Source: Anaerolineaceae bacterium
GTDB lineage: Bacteria; Chloroflexota; Anaerolineae; JAAYZQ01
Assembly (NCBI GenBank): GCA_012514775.1
Contig: JAAYZQ010000589.1
Coordinates: 1 to 6,828, forward strand
DNA: 6,828 bases
Direction: 5' to 3'
Both the position numbers and the translations under genes were made by a program. Shown piece after piece: positions 5,648 through 6,828 of the stretch (positions are counted from its first letter, which is position 1; each line of letters begins with the position of its first letter). A model generated the notes under the pieces. It worked only from the letters and a program-made list of their open reading frames with translations. It did no database searches and was not told the DNA's origin.

Positions 5648-6459
5648 TCTACCTCCTCCATATGCACGTTGCGGCGGGCGACGAAAAAGGCCGTGATGGC
5701 GCCCAAGATGGTGGCACCAAACGCGATCTGCCCCACCGGCTGCAGCAGTTTCTGCCACACGGTCGTGATGATCGGGTATTGGGGATCTTCCGGCAGATCG
5801 TAGGCCGCCGGCGGTGCCGTCAGCACATAGATCCGCCCCAGGCCGCCGAGCTGCGTCTCGCCATAGACGTTGGCCTTGGGAAACCCGCGCTCGGTTTTGA
5901 GCTCTTCGACGCGAGCGTGAGCCTTTTCCAGCAGTTCGTCCCTGTTGCCCCAGTCCAGCGCTCCCGCCGGGCAGGTCTTGACACAGGCTGGCTTCAGGCC
6001 GTTGCTGGTCCTATCCTGGCAAAAGACGCACTTGGAGCTCTTGGCCTCGCCGGTGAGGGCGTTCATGATCTCCAACTGCGGGACGCCAAAGGGACAGAAC
6101 TGGCTGCAGTACCCGCAGCCGTTGCACTTGTCCCGCTCAAAGGTAACGATCCCATTGGGCTGCTTTTGCAGCGCGCCCGTGGGGCAGGCCTCGACACAGG
6201 CCGCCTCGCCGCAGTGCATGCAGCCCTCTTTGAAAAATAGCCACTGGAACCGCTCGCCGTCATCGTACTCTCGGAACTTGATGCGCGTCCAGGTCTGAGG
6301 ATCCAGCGAGGGAGGGTTCTCGTAACTGCCGGTGTTGACCGTCACGCGCTCGCCCGGTACATACCCCCTGAGGTCGTTCCACTGCTTGCAGGCTACCTGG
6401 CAGCCGCGACAGCCCATACACGTGGACGTGTCGATGAGCATCGCCAATCTATCGGTCAT
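5644..6459 (-). CDS. fdnH: Formate dehydrogenase beta subunit, four [4Fe-4S] ferredoxin-like protein
   Basis: Electron-transfer subunit of the FdnH type, 271 residues. It carries electrons from the molybdenum or tungsten catalytic subunit to the cytochrome b. Sixteen cysteines in four groups fit four [4Fe-4S] clusters: Cys14/17/20/24 (CMGCRGCQVAC), Cys80/83/88/92, Cys112/115/118/122 (CNGCGYCSQFC) and Cys144/147/159/163. The start of the protein (AMLIDTSTCMGC) matches the family. Residues ~240-261 form one hydrophobic helix, the C-terminal anchor typical of FdnH and absent from soluble relatives. Such subunits lie on the outer face with the exported catalytic subunit in known enzymes; no own signal peptide is seen, as expected for piggyback export. 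Ten bases separate it from the alpha gene stop, and a G-rich ribosome binding site (GGGGGTGAG) precedes the ATG. Confidence 0.95.
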   Translation of the reverse strand: MTDRLAMLIDTSTCMGCRGCQVACKQWNDLRGYVPGERVTVNTGSYENPPSLDPQTWTRIKFREYDDGERFQWLFFKEGCMHCGEAACVEACPTGALQKQPNGIVTFERDKCNGCGYCSQFCPFGVPQLEIMNALTGEAKSSKCVFCQDRTSNGLKPACVKTCPAGALDWGNRDELLEKAHARVEELKTERGFPKANVYGETQLGGLGRIYVLTAPPAAYDLPEDPQYPIITTVWQKLLQPVGQIAFGATILGAITAFFVARRNVHMEEVE

Positions 6460-6469
6460 GTCTCACCCC

Positions 6470-6828
6470 CTACGCTTTCTCGACATCGACGAGGAACGCC
6501 TTGTATTCCGGGATGGTGGTGTTGGCGTCGCCCACGTGCGGTGTCAGGTCGTTGGCAACGGGCCCCTTGCCCAGCGCTTCCAGCGGGCCGCCGCCGCCCC
6601 AACCAAAGTGCCAGGGCATGCCCACCTGGTGAACAGTCTTGCCGTTCACCAAGAAGGGCCTGAAGCGCTTCGTGACGATGGCTTTGGCCTCGATCTCGCC
6701 CCGGGCGGAGCGGATCTTGACCTTGTCGCCGCCCCGGATTCCCTTCTCGTGGGCCAGCTCCTCGCTCATCTCCACAAACATCTCGGGCTGCGTTTCGACC
6801 AGCCATTCCAGCCAGCGCGACATACCGC
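6470..6828 (-). CDS. fdnG: Formate dehydrogenase catalytic (alpha) subunit, C-terminal fragment
   Basis: Only the last ~118 residues are in the window; the gene continues past the right edge, and the Met at 6823 is internal. This is the molybdopterin-dinucleotide-binding domain that closes the catalytic subunit of membrane formate dehydrogenases. Recognisable stretches in order are QPEMFVEMSEELA, GDKVKIRSARGEIEAKAIVTKR, VHQVGMPWHFGW, NDLTPHVGDANTTIPEYKAFLV and a final VEKA. These run in parallel with the end of E. coli FdnG. The enzyme oxidises formate to CO2. The active-site residues, the possible selenocysteine or cysteine, and any Tat signal lie outside. First gene in view of the alpha-beta-gamma-fdhE cluster. 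Confidence 0.93.
   Translation of the reverse strand, partial: GMSRWLEWLVETQPEMFVEMSEELAHEKGIRGGDKVKIRSARGEIEAKAIVTKRFRPFLVNGKTVHQVGMPWHFGWGGGGPLEALGKGPVANDLTPHVGDANTTIPEYKAFLVDVEKA

Noticed and set aside
5648..5758. Longer start for the cytochrome b gene
   Set aside because: The added residues overlap the beta subunit gene, whereas the ATG at 5647 gives the usual ATGA overlap and a strong ribosome binding site.
4874..5803. Open frame of 309 codons on the plus strand opposite the cytochrome b gene
   Set aside because: Its His/Gln/Asp-rich composition is that of an antisense shadow; the minus-strand cytochrome b is clearly real.

Overview
The window is 6.8 kb of GC-rich bacterial DNA, densely coding, with two convergent halves. 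The plus strand (1-2808) carries two sensor histidine kinases. The minus strand (6828-2993) carries the end of a membrane-bound formate dehydrogenase operon, then a small response regulator and a small ACT-domain protein. The halves meet in a 184-base gap (2809-2992) holding a nested palindromic repeat and a strong terminator. GC content, a TTG start, the style of the palindrome and the gene families suggest an anaerobic or facultative bacterium, perhaps Chloroflexota (Anaerolineae-like) or a deltaproteobacterial-type lineage. This placement is from memory of such genomes, not from a search, and is tentative.

Plus strand: the first gene is cut by the left edge. It encodes a membrane kinase with an extracytoplasmic Cache-type sensor, one visible membrane helix, HAMP, HisKA and ATPase domains. 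After 66 bases comes a soluble hybrid with a receiver at its N-terminus followed by HisKA and ATPase domains. The pair looks like a phosphorelay module, with the membrane kinase a candidate donor to the receiver of the second protein. No DNA-binding output domain is present in the window. Near the end of the second gene there is a strong Shine-Dalgarno plus ATG and receiver-like residues in a shifted frame, possibly the relic of a lost downstream regulator gene.

Minus strand, in transcription order: the C-terminus of the formate dehydrogenase catalytic subunit (6828-6470), the four-cluster iron-sulfur beta subunit (6459-5644), the cytochrome b gamma subunit (5647-4928, overlapping the beta gene by 4 bases), a terminator-like hairpin (4851-4891), and the assembly protein FdhE (4835-3996). 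Together these encode a respiratory FdnGHI-type enzyme, which oxidises formate and passes electrons through the iron-sulfur chain to cytochrome b and the quinone pool, plus its maturation factor. A promoter matching the sigma-70 consensus, with an extended -10, follows at 3973-3945. It drives a single-domain receiver protein (3900-3526) and probably a stand-alone tandem-ACT protein resembling the regulatory part of aspartokinase (3466-2993), ending at the terminator at 2970-2939.

The most notable signals are the composite three-way-junction palindrome at 2805-2910, the terminator-like hairpin abutting the fdhE ribosome binding site, the full-consensus promoter in front of an orphan receiver, and the kinase-less aspartokinase-type ACT pair. 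No tRNA, rRNA, CRISPR array, insertion sequence or clear new defence system was seen.
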